Assembly (NCBI RefSeq): GCF_003073045.1
Contig: NC_037597.1
Coordinates: 25,000,158 to 25,064,157 of the forward strand
DNA length: 64,000 bases
From: Pomacea canaliculata
Lineage: Eukaryota; Mollusca; Gastropoda; Architaenioglossa; Ampullariidae
Direction of reading: 5' to 3'
In this document: positions 39,497 through 54,400 of the stretch, piece by piece
How positions within the stretch are numbered: the first letter of the stretch is position 1
Layout of the letters: each line of letters starts with the position of its first letter
Notes under the pieces: model-generated
Seen by the model: the letters and a program-made list of their open reading frames with translations, nothing else
What the model was told of the DNA's origin: nothing
The model's database searches: none
Position numbers and translations under genes: made by a program

Positions 39497-42400
39497 CTGG
39501 GGAGGCAAGTGTGAAATTTTAGTCGGTTGCAGTAACGTTTGCCCTGTGCTTTTCCTCCGTGTCCAATAGTTGTTAGTTTTAAGTTAAACATGTTACATTA
39601 CGTGAAAAATACCACTGCTTAATCTAGATGTGTTGATAAACTAGAGGTAAGAAACATAGAGTAACATGGTATAACAATGTCTTGAAGGTTTATAGAGCGG
39701 AGAAGTAGAAAGCAATGGAAAATTTACCTAAATAGGAGTAAAAGACAAAATTAGGAGTAATTAAGTTGCAGGTATTAAAAGGTTTCTTTTCAATACCAAA
39801 GCGGAACAAACACATCTAAACATCCTCTACTCTCTCTGGCAGCGAGAACAAAATAAAAGACAAATGAGTGTGAAGCAGAGACAGACGGAAACAATCACAC
39901 AAACAAACAAACAAGCAAACAAACAAACAAACAAACAAACAAACAAACAAACAAACAAACAAACAAACAAACAAACGAACGAACAGAGACAGGAAGATTT
40001 GAAGGTCCGGGAAGACATTTCTATTGTCGTCTACCCAACTAGTACATCACATACCCCAAGCACAAAGAACAGTTATAAACTAAGAATGCTCTAGAACACC
40101 GGAGACTTACGTGACGTTTTAACTGGGTGAGCGTGGCATCTGCCAACTGGAAAAAGTCAGGAGGAAAAGGTTCTCAATTAAAAGACCTGTAGGATCCATT
40201 ATCTTATATTATACTTTATCAATATGGTTTTGGTCTTGTTTGGGAATATCAGGATGTTAGCAGTGTTAAATATTTTCTTGTTCCTTTTGGGGTTTTTTTT
40301 TCTTCATACTTCCTTATTTCAAAAATACATATTTCTGTCAGACTTACATAGGTTTTGACTTCCTTCAGCTCCTTGAGAAGGATCCTCAGCTCGGTCAGTT
40401 CTTGGGCGGCTGCGATGACACGAATATGCAAACAAAATATTTGAAACACAAAAGCTAGAAGCACCTAACCTTGTGTCTTGAGAGGGACGCTTTAGTAAAT
40501 TAAAATTCGTGTTTTTCGAAAGTTCCTGTATGAAGTCTAGAAGTCTAGAAAAGATGAACTTTTCACTGTTCAACAGCTAAAGCAGTAACGGTTTATAGGC
40601 ACAGGACTGTTTACATAATTTTTGTGGACGAAACACTTGTCTGAATCTACCTAAGAGATGATTTACCTTTGCCATCGAAGAGTTTATAAAAGCCCTCCGA
40701 TTTCATGACGTCCACCAGAGACTTCACAACGCGGGAAGGAGAATTTTCTGAGGCACAACTGCTTTGGTCAGGGTTTGACGGTGCTTGTCCCGTCACACCA
40801 TTCAATGATGATCGCTTAGTCTGCTGTATCCTGTACGTACAGCACCCGGGGTCAGGTACAGTCAACTGTATTTCTTTACATAATTTGATTTGTTTTCCTG
40901 TTTATTACTGTCACAGTCTGGAGGCAAGAAGTAGAAATGTCGTGGTGTTTTCAGCTCATCTCCTAAAATGCACGTAAAATTCACAGTCCTAATTTGTTTT
41001 CTGCTTTCTAACTGACCTCTGTCTGGCTTGAGCTTCCAGAATCTTCCTTGCTTCAGGGTAGTCGGTTAACGCCTGCAATGAAATTAAAAAAAAGATCAAA
41101 TGTCCTGTGAGGTTTACCGAAGAGGAGCTGATAGCCCAATGGCTCAGGCACTGACATTAAAATTCACTCTAACGCCCACATTAACGGTTCGATACCCGTG
41201 TGGCGTAGTGTATTTTCTATCAGTTGTTCCAGTTGTTGTATGTAAAGGTAATGAGAGATAGGGATCGAAAAAGAGGAAAAATGGAAAGAGAGACAGACAG
41301 ATAGAGTAGAGATGGGTAGTGCCCTCACAAAACCTAACTCACAGAAAGTGTGGTCTCTCACTCCACAATTCCCCAAGGTTATGCACTTACATAAAAATAT
41401 TTCACTGGTATTAAAAGGTCATGTGTTTAGGCTTACAAGATGAGATACGATGAACATTTTATATTCTTTGGAACACGTTGTGTTCTGTTAGAACAGTTTA
41501 CTGCATTGTGTGAGACATAGGGTTTGAAATCTCGACAGAAATTACCAAAGATATGCAGATATATATATATATCTACACGACATATGTAACATGCACACCG
41601 AAGTCATCGACACACTAGAAAAAATATTCATGTCGTCAGATATCATCAACATATCTGCACTTACAGATAAAATGTATTGATAAGAAGAAAAGCAATCGTT
41701 GCTGACAAATAAACAATGTGTTGATGTTTATAGAATTATAAAACAGGAGAAAGAGGATTGTTTACTCACAGACATGAGATCCTGACGTGACAGGCACAGA
41801 AGCTCCGAGAAACCGATGGACCGCACGTCAGCTGTTCGTCTGCACAGACAAGATGTCAGGTAAACTACAAGCTGCGTGTTGTCAAACCCCAAATTCTGTA
41901 TGCCGTTATTGCTCTTTATTGTTTCACTTACATAATTTTTTCTATCCGAAGTAATATTATGGTTATTCTTTTCTTCCTAAGCCTTTCTGTTTACGCCTGG
42001 CTGTATTTCGTTACTGTGGTTTTTTGTTGTTGTTGTTTGTTTGTTTTTTGTCAGTTTTTTTTAGTTGGATTTTTGTTTGTGTGTGCGTGCTTTTTTTTTA
42101 TTTTGTTTTGACTTTGCTTTGGGTTTTTAATTTAATTTTTTTAGTTTATTTATAATTTTTATTTCTAAAATTTATTCTTTGTTTCTATTTATTTATTTTG
42201 CTCTTCATTTAGGATTTTGACTTTCTTACTATTTGTATTTTTGAAGTTCTTACTTCTATGCACTTCGTTTCGCATTATTGTTTTATTTAAGGATGCTAAA
42301 AACTAAAAAACAAAAGCAAATCACAGGAAGTCACGTGCCTGCACAGGCTGCAACCCAAGGGTTCGTGGTGCGCAGTTGGTATCGATGGTGCAGTTAACAA

Positions 42401-44359
42401 TAAGACGTCTCATTCCTCATCACCGTTCACATGGCAACGACAGACCACAGCGAGCGAGAGGAGAAGGGAAGACAGAGAAAGAGGAAAAGAGCAATGACTC
42501 ACTTGTTTTGCCCTTCGTCCAGCTGCAGAAGTGAGATTTCTCCGAAATAGTTGCCGGCCGTCATGATGGCCACTTGCTTCTCCGCATCTGTCACGGGATC
42601 TGGAAGCAGGATCTGCCGCCACAGCAGATCAGTCGCCATCACTGACAGCAGCTCACTCCATCCCTCCCTACATCACTCACTCGCTCTCTCTTCCCATTCT
42701 AAGCACGTCTACAAAGTCAAACAACAGGGTCGCCACAATATGACAATAAAAATTACGTTTCTCTCGTCAAGAACGTTTTACGTGACAGAGTTTTTTTTTC
42801 ACGCCATCCAGTTGAAAACAAACGAAGATTTTATTTATCTTTAAAAAGTACAATACGTTCAACTTACCTCCACTTTGCCATGATTGATTATGTACATTTC
42901 CCGCCCTGTGCGAAAGATGGAGCACTTCATCAAGTCACAAGAATGCTTCAGACAAGGTTATTAGACTGTTCATTAGGCAAACACAACAGACTGTGATACT
43001 GTACATCACAACCTCTACCAAAGGTTATCACAAGTGTGTGTCAAGACTGATGCTGACTCACCGATCTCTCCAATGCGACAGATGTATTCCCCTGGTGAGT
43101 ATATCGAAGGCCGGAGCTTCAGGACCAGTTCGTGCAGCAAATTCTCTTCGCACTGTTTGAATATGCGCACCTGTAGAAAGTAATCACCAGCATGATGAAT
43201 GAGATGAGTCTCATCAAAACGCAAAGTTTTAGCAGGTGAGAAGCAAGGGAAAGCGCTTCTCTTCAATATATGTTTTTTCTGCATTGTTTTATTTGACATT
43301 TACATTTGCTTTTGGTTTATTAACGTTAGGGCCCGTGTGATTTGAATTCCCGTCTTGACACCTCATTGTTGTGAGACGATATTTAAAGTTAGATGCTTCT
43401 GACAGGTGTTGCTGCTTACCTTCTTGAGGGTGGCCAGGTGCACGTGGATGGCTACCTCGGTACGTAGGCGAGTGGGCAGCAGCTCCAGCACGGTGGGGTC
43501 GTCGATGGCCATGTTTCTGTGGTCAAGCAATAGCGTGCAACAAGAAAGAAAACACAGGTGGGGACAACGTTCAGAGTTCTCATCTGCTGTTCTAAGGTTT
43601 TGTTTTCATTTAAAGTGAACATTTTTGTGTGTGCATGTGTTTATGTATTCATGTGTTCATATATATGTGTATGTGTGTGTGTGTGAGAGAGAGAGGGAGG
43701 GGAAGGAGGATTGGTATTTGGCGCCGACCCAGTGCGTGTTTGTGTTTATGAGAAACACAGACATACAAAGACAGTCGGAGAAAGAAGGAAGTGAGAAACT
43801 GGTATTTTACTCTCTGCCAGCAACTAAAGTTTATATCAGATGCCACATGCAGAGGAAGAAGAACATGCCTGAGAAGAGATATGAACCAAAGATAACTGAT
43901 CCTCACTGTAGTGAGAAGTACTTAACCGTAGCACTACTGAATCCCGCTGAGAGTGAGAGAGAGAGATTTTTGCTAGTTCTGCAGAAATACAAACTTTCCA
44001 CGGAAATCCATTTCAATCTATCATGTAATCTGTAATAAAATGTGCTTGGTTACTGTAGATTTTATGACACACCTGTTCCAGGTGTACTCCGCCCACCGCT
44101 TGATGCTGTCTTGCAAATGCTCGGGCACCTTGCGCTGATTCAAATAAAACTTGATTTGGTCCATCCTGGGAAAGAACGCCATTGTCCAGTCCAAAGAAAT
44201 GTCAAAAGCCGTGTATATTCAAATACACAAAATACAGATGCACACAAGCTCGCAAACACACACGCGCTTTGTTCATTTACGTACGTGTGTGTGTGTGTGT
44301 GTGTCTATGTGTTTGTTTGTGTGTTTTATGTCTGTTTTTGTGTGTTTTCGTTTGTGTTT

Positions 44360-44402
<43 letters not shown>

Positions 44403-45412
44403 TGCGTGTGTGTGAACGCGTTTTTTTTTGCGCCTTACTTGGCTTGAAAATCGTGCCTGGCAGAATTCATGTTGCTGATGACATCGCCAACGTTGCCAAC
44501 GACAGTAGCGAAGACAAAGACGCCGACGAGAAACGTCATCCCCGTGAAGATATACTCCTGCAGACAGGTCAGTCAGCTTCGACAAGCACATGAGCATTGG
44601 AACAAGACAGAATAAAGATCAAAATACTTTTGACAGATTGTAAAATTTGTTTTGTAAATACAAGAACTCGAAGGATTTCAGGAAATGCTTTGATTAGGTC
44701 GTTTCCTAGTCTAAAGATCTTGAAGCAAGAAGTTCAATGTGAAGAAATTACACAGTCGCTTACATGTACTTTATAAAGTTTCCGGACTGTTCATTAAGAC
44801 CAGGGCTCAATTAGAATAAATTAGTCTGTATAAAAGACTTATTTAACAGCATGTAGATGCTAGGGGACAGAGGCAACTAAAGTGGAGGGTAGGATATTCA
44901 CAATGTCAGTGACGGGAGAGGCTCGTTCTCCAATCGTTGTCAGAGTCATCAAGGACCAGTACATACACAGCAAGTATTTCCTGTACAACAAAAATGTCAT
45001 GTGAGACACATTCACTCTCTCCTCAGTCTCGTCTGATATGTTTCATTATGTACCGAATGGCTTAAACGAAAAAGTAAAGTTAGAGATCCCACTTCTATTT
45101 CTAAACTGAATGGTTATGTTATTTTATTTTATGGTAAAAAAAAACGCTCGAAACATACTGGCAATTATTTGTTTCTTCTTGCATTATCAAATCATTGCAT
45201 TAATACAAGGAAAACACCTTCATATATTATTATAAAATTTCTCCCACTAAAATTTGTTATGTTAAATTGTTAGCTTTCAAAGACTTCTTTCGTTTAATTT
45301 ATTTAAGTATTAAGGGCATTTTTATGATTCACTTATCCTCCCACCCCTACTTGAAATTTGTCCAGCTTATGTGGTTAAAGATCATCATCATCATCATCAT
45401 CAATCAATCATC

Positions 45413-45483
<71 letters not shown>

Positions 45484-48400
45484 GTGTTAACGGGCAGAAA
45501 ACGATCAGACAAACCTTCTGAAGGATGCAAAAGCAGGGCCGCTTGGATACACCCAGTCGTTGGTGCCCAGACCTTCATACTGTTAACAGATGTTCATTCT
45601 TCTGTGTGGCAATCAAGTAACAAGCAAAGTGACTTAAGATCTCACGAGCACCTTGCTAAAGTACCAAGTGTGTGTGAAGCGCAAATAAAGACTTTCTCGT
45701 CTGGCATAGTTGACGCAGTTTTACTGATGTTCACTTTCAAAAGTTCACTAAACATCACAACATAGTTCTGACCCCAGTTGTCCCCCGAGGAAGAAAAATT
45801 ACGGAGCTAGGTTTTACCCCCCAGGGGAATATGGGGAACTCATGGTCAAATGGCCTGTCTCTGAAATTACGAAGCGGCCTCGATCATCCTTGAAAGTTAT
45901 TCTGCCACTTACCCCTTCCCCAGGGCATCGTTTCCACCGCTTTTTAACTTCGACTTCAGGAGTAATACAGCATCGACGTGGTCTGGACAGTGTTGTGTGA
46001 CTATGGAGACAAGAATCTAGCCATTGATATCCCCATGTTCCCCCAGAGCACGGACTCGTCCCATCACTACCTCCCAGAATTCTACCTTCCTGACCAATCG
46101 AACTGCACTTGTCCAGAGATTTGAATAGAGAGACATCGTGAATACGTATACAGATCTCTGGGTTGTCATGGTGAACGTGTCCAAGCAAATTGAACAAAAA
46201 TTGGTAAGGTGGGTGTGGCTCAGAAACCTGTCCACCCGACGTACCCTACTGCAATTTGAATTACATATTCGATGTTGCAATTTTGTATTTATTATTCAAA
46301 GAGGTTGCCGACAAAAGACCACCAATAACATGTTGTGTATATTTGCAGACTTACAAATGCAAACTGTTCTACAAACTTACACAAACTCTCTTTTATTTTA
46401 AATAACTTCAAGTAAATAGCTAGACAATTAAACGGAATTCATGGTCACTAACTCACCTGATCCTTCAGGTGTAGTTGTTTCTACTCTACTTCCATTACTC
46501 AAATGTCCCTCCCCTTAAGGATGACTTGAGTCTCTCACCTGAGACAAGATGTAATACAAGCATCCAGTCCAGTGGACGACCAGCCACATGTACAAGGACA
46601 GCTTGAAAGCCCGAAGGATGTTAGGGCTGTTGGTGCGACTGAGACAAGCAGACACGGATTTTATCAACTACCACAAAACCAGCAATAGTTAGGTATAATA
46701 TACATATTATGTTTCTTTATGTAGCATAGTTTCAGAGAGGTGACGAAAAAGGGAAAATAAATAAAAGCTTTAAGAAAGCAAGAAATCAAACGGTTTTTCT
46801 AACATACGTTTACTCAACTTTTTTGTATTTTCTTGTGTCTATATCTACTAGACGATAATAAAACGATGTAAAAAGCAATCACCTAGATTATATAATATCT
46901 ATATTACTTACAGTGTACTAAAAACAGAATATATAGTGAGACGACCATGTTTGGCTTGTCAGGCATGACCTATAGAGTTTTAGAGTCCAACACACAGGAA
47001 TACAAAAGTCTGCAATCTTGAAGTTTGGATGATACTCACCTGTCAGTTTTCTCGAAAAATTTAAACATTGAATGGTACTTGAGAAGTCTTAGCAGACGAC
47101 AAATAGGTATACCTGGGAATGGAAAACGAAGAGAGACTATACGTGTAAACTGGAGTGACTTTGTGAGGAAAGGAAACTGCAATACTGCTGAACTATAAAA
47201 CGAATGCAGAATGAAGAATAAAACGAAGAATATATACAAATATTGGAGATATTGTCTAATTTGACAGAGAATTTTTGACTAATGAATAAGTAACATGTAC
47301 GTAACATAGAGAGAGAGACGGACGAACCAGGCACAAAGAGCGGTCAAAACTCTTTTTAGTTTATATGTTTACGTTGCCAAGGCTACAGCCAAAGACAGAG
47401 CTGGAACTAAATGCTTATTATCCACGGACTTTCACGGTTTGAACCCTTCGTGTGCTTATATCTCAGGAACAGAAGAAATCTATTCAATGAGCTTTTGAAA
47501 AATAAATACTTTCCTCGGCCCAGTGATTGTAGAAAAACAAATGAAGTCTGTTAGACTACAGTGATAGGTGTAGTAAATGTGCGAAAGATTAACGGAGGAA
47601 CTCACCTGCCTTCTCAGCATTTAACAAGAAGTGGAGCTTGAGACGAAATTCTGAAAAATAACACACAAACTGAGACATTGCACACGTATTATGCGAACTC
47701 ACAAAAAAATGTCCTAGATTGTCTTTCTATGAACGTTTATTGAATGGATGATTAAAAAATCTCGAAACGGTATCAAAAGTCCACTTTTCCCCTTCCCCCT
47801 CTCACTCATTCATTCACTCATTGACTCATTTACCCATTCATTCGCTCAAGTACTCATAAATATGCACACAGCGATCTCATGACATCATTTCTGTGTACCT
47901 GGGCTTTTTACCTGCGTTTGCACATATCTTTTTAAATAAGAAATGGTGTATCTTTGCCGAATATAATATTTATAATTTACAATAATACTCGTTTCCAGTG
48001 AGGAGCGGCGATTTGTGAAACTGTATTTCTCTCTCAGTCGCGAGCAGCACTCGGACTGTCCCAGCGACACGATGGCCACAGAAAGTTTTGAAAGGTGAGT
48101 GACTCACGAGATGCCAGCTCCACCATGGTGGGCATGGGTAGGACTGACATCAGGTCCAGCAAAAAGTGAGGCCTGTTGTAGTAGTGCCGCACCGTCTGTC
48201 GAAGGTCGCGCACCTGCATCAACAAGCACAACGTGTTTAGGACGTAATTCTACGTGTCGGTAACGTTGTTGTTATTGTTATTGAAGTCCCTATACAGCCC
48301 TCCATCCTCCAAGGTGCATTTTCTACTGATTGGTCATCTGCTAAATCTACCATCTACTAGAATCTGTTCAAGAGTACTTATTCATCAATGTTTGCTTATT

Positions 48401-51400
48401 ATTCTCGAGTGTCGGAATACATAGCTGCATTTTTAAATCTTATGATAATTATCCGGAAGCCCTGAGTGATTGATTTTAACCTATTTCTGGTCCCTAGAGT
48501 TGCTGATCAGCTACAAATTGAAATCCATATCCAAGAAAGGTCATCGATATGAGTTGGCGGACATGAAGGAGGAGGTCTGTAATGTTTCTGAATGCTGTCT
48601 GGGGGAATGACGTCCCCTTCTCTCTCTCACACACACACGCAACAAATTCCAATCTTCAGTGTTGCGAACTCATTTTTTTGCAGTTCTTCAGACAGACCAG
48701 CGGCAAAGGTCGAACGACTGTGAAGGCCACGGACACAAGGAGTGTTTCTTGAAAGGTATCCAGGGGTCTAAAAACCGGTTTAATGACGATGTCCTAGTGA
48801 AGGTGATCTTTTCTTGCAGTGAAAGTGATGTCTGCTTTCCCTAACCATCTGTCTCACTCACTCTCCTCACTCTAACCACCCCTACCTTCTTAGAGCAGAC
48901 AGACAAATTATTGCTGGAGCTTTAGTAAAGGTAATGAGACACATTCACAGTCTGTCTGCATTCAATGCCTTCAAAATGCAAATTTCTTGTCTGGCATTTT
49001 CCCAGAAACTTTTGCTACGCAATGCAAAACAAAGGTCCCAATCATAGGTACAATAGTCATTAAAATAATGATGCATGATACACGAACCAAACATAGTTTG
49101 TGACCTTCCTGCAGACGAAAAGAGCGCTAGAAAATATGGTCATGTTTGGACAGAAGGTGTGGAGTTGTGTAATACTCCACCAAACACTCATCGTCACACA
49201 TCTACTTTTTATGAACTATGTACAGAGAGATTTCTTTCTTCGGTGTTGTCTCGTGCCCATGAATGAAGCCAGGTAAACAACTGAGATGTCCAAACAACTA
49301 CCTTTCGCAGCCTAACAAACAAATAACTAACCAAAAGAACATGCACGATTAAAGGGAGGTAAGCAATGGAAATCTTCCAAAGGAGGAGGAGCAGGATGAT
49401 GATGATTATTATTATTATTTACAATGTGCAGCATCACGACCAAGAGAGATCTCACACACGATATTCTACCAATGTGTGAGAGAAAGATTTGTGTGCTACT
49501 CACTAAGCATCCTTCTTCTAAGTAGGCGGTTCTTGATTGGACTCCGACGTCCAGGAAATAGATGATGTCACACAGCGTGTCCAGGAAGGGAAACCTGTTC
49601 GTGCCAGAGGCTGCAAGAAGTAGAGAAAATCCTTGAAGTATTTTCCATTCTCACACTGCAAAATCAATTTCATGACCAGGATTCCAATTAACGGAATGAC
49701 AAGGCCGCGTACAACCTTGCAGACCTACCCAGAGTGGGCCCCCCCAACCCTCAACCTCCCATCTACTCCAAAAAAAAAAAGAGGAGTAACTTGATGTTGT
49801 TTGCTTGCTAAAAGTTTTCTCGTGTAAACCATCCACATCACTTCCTTTTAAAACACTAAGAGGCATGAAATATGGTATCAAGTGTAAGTAATTAAATACA
49901 GGACTTTGAACACATGTAGGTGGGACATCATTTGCTAAAGTAGTTTATTTAAAGCTCCGTCGTTTATATGGAATAACATTCTCCAAATCCATCAAGACTC
50001 TTTGGTCCTAAGCAATGTTATGGACACTACCCGTACCCTGACTCTGTCACTCTCCCAGGGTCATTGAACTGAATCCAAGTGAAACTCGTTCTAACAACAG
50101 CAAAGCACTGCACTCATCCTGACTCTTTCGCCTCAGCATCAGAGGGATGAAGCCAGCTCACTGTTATCGCATCTCTCTACTTTTGTGTGCCCTGCATCCA
50201 CAATCTCTCTCTCTAGCGCGTGCGCATGCGCAAACTATGACACACTAGGGAGAAATGACGTCATGAACTACTCACATACTCCCGCATGTCCTCGAAGGCG
50301 ATCCGGAGGATGACGAAGAACCAGTTGTAGATCACTGCCACGGTGACCACAACCTGCAGGCCGTAACAAACTAGGAAATAAAACTTTGTTAAAAAGAGGC
50401 TATACGTCATCAAACAATCAGGAACGCGCGCACACAAACTCATATACTCATACACACACGCATTAAAATTCTACACAACTTTGTCTATACATAACTTCGT
50501 GAATGCTTATAAATACAATCTTTCATGTCATCGTGCTTTGCCTTGGTGGACACAACTAAGAGACTGGGACAAAGCAAACTTTCACGTTCTCCATAAACCA
50601 AAAGAGTGTGCACATGATAAGATAATCACACACACAAACACACAATACATACTTCTGTACCGTAAACAAAGGCCTACCATCCAGAGATACGCTGCTCTAC
50701 TATCTGGATCCATGAAGACATCCTGTATGTTGAACCAACAGGTGTCAATCTGCGTGTAAGAATGGATTGTAGGTATTCATTAAAACCTTTCCACGCAATA
50801 AATTTTTATGTGGTTGTGGGCTTAGAACTTCTGCAAATATTTTACATCTCTGTTATATGCAGCATCATGACTTTTCTAAGGGTGGGAACATTGCAACTCA
50901 TCACAAGCAGGGACAAAGTGAACAAGAATATCATAAAAGGAGGCAGGAGACAAAATGAATCCTTATTTTCTTACCACTTTTCTTTTCTTTTCTTCAATCC
51001 ATCGTTCTCTTTTTTTATGTCTGTTTATTACCTGCCTGCGAGTCTTTCTGTTTGTTTCTGTGTTCAGAGAGAGACTACGCATGCGCACAAAGTACAAACC
51101 TGTTTCCGGCGCATTTCAGAAGTCTCCTCCACGCACGATGCTGCCGTGATCTTCTTCTTATCCAACAATTCCGTCTCATTCTCATCGCTGACCGCTGACT
51201 TACGAGCCTCTGACCCCAACATCGGCTCTCGGTATGCTGATCTTTCCGGTCTGGTTCTGTGAGCACACACACACACAAACACGTTTAAAAACAAATTCGC
51301 ATTCGCAAGATAGCAAAACCTAGGGTCTTATTGTCGGCGCCATCTTATCACGTGATCTGAAACTGAAACGTGTGAAGGACCACGACAAATGTCCAGTGCA

Positions 51401-54400
51401 GTCAAACGCCAGGTTGAAAAAAGGTCAACTGTTTGTGACTGTTTGTGACTGTTTGTGACAAACCCAACATGCCAGTGCAATGACCAGAGATCTGTACAGC
51501 GCCGACGTCAACTTACTGTGTAGAGATGGTGAGCCACTCCCCACTCCTTTACTTCCCACGGACATTGCCATGGCAACGAGCAGCGATGTACCATTCTGCG
51601 ACCTGCAGTCCCTCGCTCATGGGCAAACATAAAAATGTCACCTTCGCCATTTGTTGGTCATTTCCGCGTGTTGCTAATCTCTCCACTACTTCCACGTCTG
51701 ATGAGGCTAACTATGGATAAGGAGATCCACAATTTTAAAATTAATTCTCTCTATTCCTGTAATTTCATATTTTGAAAAAAAAAACAGCCTTGCGTGCTTT
51801 TCTGTGCGGTTAGATAGTCCGCAAACTTTTGTCACATACCCAGGTGGCGGCGGCGTCACCCAACGGGTATCAACGACATTAATGTAAACTTTAAAAAAAT
51901 ATATATATGAAAAAATCCATGACTACTTGGGGTACCGGCTTCGCCATGGCTTACTTCTGTATCTAATTCTTCCACAAATTTTAATCTGTCGCTTCATTAG
52001 AGCCAAGAACATTTATGCTCGGCGGTCATTGAAGCAAAGTAGTGAAACGCTTGTGTTCTTAATGTCCCTTCCCTAGCTCGACAGTTTGACAAGCTCCTGC
52101 TCGGCAACAAAGAGCAGGACGAGTTTCCTTCCCTGCCTTCCATTTCACTTCTGCATGGGTGTCCTCTAAAAGCACGTTGTCTATTATTTCTGCTGTACAG
52201 TAGTCATATCTAACATAATAGAAAGAAAAAAAGGAATATCAGCAGTATGTTTCCGAGCCACAAAAATCAACGTAGGACATTCCCTCTGTAGGAATATTAG
52301 GAGAGAATTTACGATGAGCCAACATGGAAGACTTCATTAGTAAGGCACGATTTTCTTTATCTCATGACTCGGTTAGCCCATCTGAAGGAGATGGAGAAGG
52401 CACCAAGTACTTTTTCCCCCACATAGTTAACTGCTAACATCACCTCCTCCCATGTGTATAATAATTAGTTTATTCGCTGCAACTGTACATAACAGCCATG
52501 TCTCTAGGAATTCTCGGGAGAACCTCCAGATGGCTTTGTCAATGAAAAACTGCAGCCAGCCCCGGCTTTCCTCTGAATCGCTCCGGACATTTGTGATCAC
52601 ATTCGGGTATAATACTTCATTTTCTGAGAAAATAGGAAGCTTACCACGCAGACAGAAAAGCACAGTGTAAAATTCATGGAGACTGGCACACAGTTGAAAA
52701 AAAAAACGAGTGGAAAACTGAAGAGCGTGTGCGTGTGCGTGTGCGTGTGCGCGCTCGCTCGTTTGGGTGTGCGTATGTGGGCTTTGCTGTGTGTGGGTAG
52801 GTGTGAGAGATTTTGCATACCAAGAAATGAATATTAGGAAACATTTTTTTTCGTGTTATAAATGCGTACAACTCAATGTAAGATATTTTTCCCAAGGGTG
52901 AATTTTGCCATCAGATATTATCCCAACTCCTGTTGACTGATGCCTTGGAAACGTCACTGATCCATATACAATTCTGATATTTCTGCTGTGAACCTCTTCC
53001 TCTGTACAATGCTGTTTGTAGGCCTGAATTTCAAAGAGAGAAAAAGTGAGGCCGGATAGTATTCAGTTATTCTGGGTAAATATCTTGTTCTACTCTTGAC
53101 TCAGCCATTGCGAAGATGTTGCGCCCTACTAGACCTTTAAGCTGCTGCGCGTTGTACGTGGCTCCATGCTGCTTAGACCCACAGCAGCCAAACAAGAAAA
53201 AAGCAGTCTGTAATTTTCATTATTCCAGTTCATACATCCTTCAATGCCTGGGATCTTGCGCAATTAGAGGGCAGCATGCACCCACTGGTTTGTTGTAATC
53301 AGCTCAGATTGATCGTCTGCTCCTCGCTGGAGAACGTATCTAGGTATAGATGATAGATGTCTAGCAATCAGAATTCTTCAACAAACCGAAAAAAAATATT
53401 TTTTTTCTGTTGCTCTAGGTGACAGGGAGTACAGTAAGTTTCTTATTATTTTGGGTATTTCCCTTCAGCATCATCTCTTACTTCCACAGCAAGGGAACTA
53501 AACTATGTTGCTCTAACAACAGCTCAGGGTGACACTAAAAAGTAAGGACACATAATAATGTTAACAGCATAAGGTTTACTTTGGGGGTAATTTTATGGGG
53601 TTGGTGGATGAAGCTGAGAGGAGATAGAACATCATTTATTGGGATGATGAAACTTATGAACACGTTTATCATGAACAGATGATGAGATGGAACATAAAGA
53701 GATGGGAAACTACTACGTGACATTCTCACCACAACCAGTGAACAATTTATCACTATATGGTCAGTTTTATGTGGATTTTAACGTCATTCATTGCATTTGT
53801 GAGAATTTCAGTTTTCATTGTTGACAGCGGAGGCGCCATCAAACTTCTCGCTAGTTAATGAATCTCTTTCTCTCTCTGTCTCTCTCTCCAGGTTTTCCCA
53901 CATCAACCTCTTCTGTCCCAGGCAAGCCAATACAACAAAAGACAATGCTGTTCTTTGATTGGTCTTAATTGCATTCAGCAAAGGAAGAGAGAAAGCCGAC
54001 AGCTCAAATTATGATGCGGCAAGACTGAGCCAGGGAAGGAGTGATGCACATCATGTAGAACGTTTGATCCGTTGAAGTTCTGCGAAAGGATCCATAGATC
54101 CAGGTCTCCAAAGTGACACTATCACTGGTTATCATTGGTTTGTTTTTGCATTATTTACTTGTAGCAAAGCATGCACAAAAAGCACAAACTAAATCTTAAC
54201 TCTTACTCCTAACACTAATACATCAATATGGCAGAGAAGACAGCAAGACAGCCACAATGAACAACAGCCAACATGTCTGCTGCTGGACGTAGATGCGAGT
54301 CGAAATGGTCGTAACATGAGAAGAGAACTAACTCCGGTGTACGTGCTAACAGCAAAAGATGAGGACAAGCAAGTAACACACCCTACTATCGGGTAGACAA

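Noticed and set aside
39864..40094. Open frame with a Thr-Asn-Lys-Gln repeat
   Set aside because: Direct translation of the (CAAA)n microsatellite.
44042..44593. 183-codon plus-strand open frame with Val-rich run
   Set aside because: Crosses the (TTG)n and (GT)n tracts and is antisense to channel exons 13 and 14.
45267..45521. Poly-Ile open frame
   Set aside because: Product of the (ATC)n microsatellite.
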